DNA from: CAWEDP01 sp963807925
GTDB lineage: Bacteria; Acidobacteriota; Vicinamibacteria; Vicinamibacterales; CAVVIG01
NCBI GenBank assembly: GCA_963807925.1
Contig: CAWEDP010000001.1
Span: forward strand, 496,001-560,000
Length of the DNA: 64,000 nt
Reading direction: 5' to 3'
The notes beneath the pieces are model-generated. The model was not told where the DNA came from, searched no databases, and saw nothing but the letters and a program-made list of their open reading frames with translations. The translations under genes and the position numbers were made by a program. Below, in pieces: positions 62,925 through 64,000 of this stretch (its first letter is position 1; each line of letters starts with the position of its first letter).

Positions 62925-64000
62925 ATGCCGCTCACCCTGCCCGACAATCTCCTGGCTGTACATCAGCAGCTCGCCGACGTCGTCAAGCGGCGCGACGACG
63001 CGATTCAGCAGGCGGCGGCAGTGTTGGCGGATGTCGGCGCCCGGCGGGCGGCGGTCGCCACGCGACGAGCAGTCGGCGACGTCCAGGGTGCCGCCGCCGC
63101 CGCCGCCGCGCTCGAGGCGGCGACCGGTCAGCGGCAGCAGTTGCTGACCACGGTCGCCGATCTGGGCCGCAGCATCGTGAGCCTCGTCGGACAGGTCGCC
63201 GTCGGCAACCTCCAGGCGGAAAGCGACGTGCCGGTTGCGCTCCTTCCCGTGCGGATCGAGACGCGGTCGGCCGCCGGGCGCACCAGGCTTCGCGTGCGCA
63301 TCTACCCGGACGACATTCACGTGGATCAGCACGATCGCGGTCTGAGCGACGATGAGCGTGCGGCCGGACAGGACTACTGGACGGCGGTCTGGCCGGCGGA
63401 CAGCGCCGACGCGTTTCCCGGCCTCGTCGCGCGGGTGGGGGCGCGGCGGGCCTCGTGGGTGGCGACCGCGCTGACGCCGGTGAATCTCGCGGCCCGGCCC
63501 GGCGACGAGCCGCATTTCCCGCCGACCAGTCCGCGCGGCAATCGTCCGCCCGTCGTCCGCACGATGCCGGATCGGTTTCACGTCGTCGCCGAGCAGGGTG
63601 GCATCGTCAGCGAAGCGGTGGGCGCGCCGATCCCCGACGAGCTCGTCGTCGCCATGCCCGCGAGCGACGACTTCTCGCCGATCCCGCTGGACGGCGATCT
63701 TCCTGCGGTGGACGAGCGGATGCGGTGGATGGTCGACTACGACGCCGCCGTCGCGGCCGGAATGGCCGTCACGCTGACGCTCGCCCGGCCGGGCCAGCCT
63801 GTCGATCGGCTCGTCGTCGTCGGACTGCGGTCCACGGTTGCGCCGGACGCGGCCGGCGTCCTGCTCGAGCAGCTCTTCGTGGCGCACCGCTTCAGCGACG
63901 GTGCGGCGTTCGTGCCCCAGGGCACGCCGACCAACAACACCGAATCGGATCGGACCGCGTGGATGCAGTCGGCGGCAGTGCCTCCGCCCGCCCTGACGCC
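62925..64000 (+). CDS. Third large protein of the operon, 3' end outside window
   Basis: The ATG at 62925 lies 4 bp after the previous stop. The frame stays open to the right edge, giving 358 visible residues. The first 85 form an Ala/Gln-rich coiled coil (KRRDDAIQQAAAVLADVGAR). Next comes VPVALLPVRIETRSAAGRTR, LRVRIYPDDIHVDQHDRGLS, then DDERAAGQDYWTAVWP. A domain with PDRFHVVAEQGGIVSEAVG and LTLARPGQPVDRLVVVGLR follows. No family name is known to me and no enzyme motif is seen. No signal peptide. It must work with the two preceding proteins given the coupling. Confidence 0.75.
   Translation, partial: MPLTLPDNLLAVHQQLADVVKRRDDAIQQAAAVLADVGARRAAVATRRAVGDVQGAAAAAAALEAATGQRQQLLTTVADLGRSIVSLVGQVAVGNLQAESDVPVALLPVRIETRSAAGRTRLRVRIYPDDIHVDQHDRGLSDDERAAGQDYWTAVWPADSADAFPGLVARVGARRASWVATALTPVNLAARPGDEPHFPPTSPRGNRPPVVRTMPDRFHVVAEQGGIVSEAVGAPIPDELVVAMPASDDFSPIPLDGDLPAVDERMRWMVDYDAAVAAGMAVTLTLARPGQPVDRLVVVGLRSTVAPDAAGVLLEQLFVAHRFSDGAAFVPQGTPTNNTESDRTAWMQSAAVPPPALT

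Noticed and set aside
56627..64000. Identification as a contractile injection system or phage tail
   Set aside because: No sheath, tube, spike, baseplate or AAA+ protein is visible in the window. The idea remains a hypothesis only.
1..64000. Insertion sequences, integrases, CRISPR arrays, tRNA and rRNA genes
   Set aside because: None was recognised: no transposase motifs, no regularly spaced repeats and no tRNA T-loop sequence in a suitable context.

Overview
The window is high-GC bacterial DNA with dense, short-gapped, often overlapping genes. The content fits an acidobacterium, probably class Vicinamibacteria: two sets of M16 peptidases, AddAB-type recombination genes, a paired S8 protease and S9 hydrolase, DUF1343, HAE-type RND efflux, and several secreted proteins of a style common there. 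This placement is an inference from gene content, not from a marker gene. I saw no rRNA, tRNA, CRISPR array, transposase or phage integrase.

Layout. 1-3.1 kb: a secreted subtilisin-like protease (its 3' end lies outside the window), an S9-type hydrolase and a small protein, all on the minus strand. 3.4-11 kb: an exported unknown, then addB, addA and a DUF488 gene in one overlapping plus-strand operon. 11-14.5 kb: small zinc-ribbon and DnaJ-like zinc-finger proteins, membrane proteins, yidD and an Mrp-type Fe-S carrier. 14.5-17.7 kb: a DUF3347-like lipoprotein and a split M16 peptidase pair. 18.1-19.2 kb: an alpha/beta hydrolase. 19.26-24.7 kb: the lysine/diaminopimelate operon asd-lysC-dapB-dapA-M20, preceded by what looks like a transcription attenuator: a 34-codon Lys/Arg-rich leader ORF, an antiterminator and a strong intrinsic terminator. 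24.9-29.6 kb: amidase and O-methyltransferase (minus), pyruvate kinase and MscS (plus). 29.8-34.1 kb: a fused double M16 peptidase, a LOG-family protein and a DinB-family protein. 34.2-36.7 kb: a NamZ-like DUF1343 protein and a DUF2235 hydrolase. 37-37.7 kb: an RRM protein with a long structured leader and a DUF3553-like protein. 37.7-45.3 kb: a minus-strand efflux operon (beta-propeller, TolC, membrane-fusion protein, RND pump) with a membrane-anchored LuxR-type regulator upstream and a large perfect palindrome between them. 45.3-50 kb: glycosyltransferase, TSUP permease, REC-GGDEF cyclase and a hybrid histidine kinase. 50-56.5 kb: CAP-domain lipoprotein, two-subunit ABC exporter, solute-binding protein and small proteins. 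56.6-64 kb: three large soluble proteins in a translationally coupled operon that continues past the window edge.

Two regions stand out. The 56.6-64 kb operon joins a DUF6603-like beta-rich protein to two large proteins of unnamed families. None has a signal peptide or recognisable enzymatic site; this looks like an uncharacterised multiprotein assembly. The leader before asd has all the parts of a ribosome-mediated lysine attenuator.

Quality note. Nine genuine reading frames are each interrupted by a single-base gain or loss, and seven or eight of these fall in short homopolymer runs (DUF488, amidase twice, O-methyltransferase, pyk, M16, LOG, hybrid kinase, second gene of the right-hand operon). 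Restoring one base rebuilds a complete protein in every case. Sequencing or assembly errors are more likely than nine independent pseudogenes, and those entries are annotated as whole genes with the break position stated.
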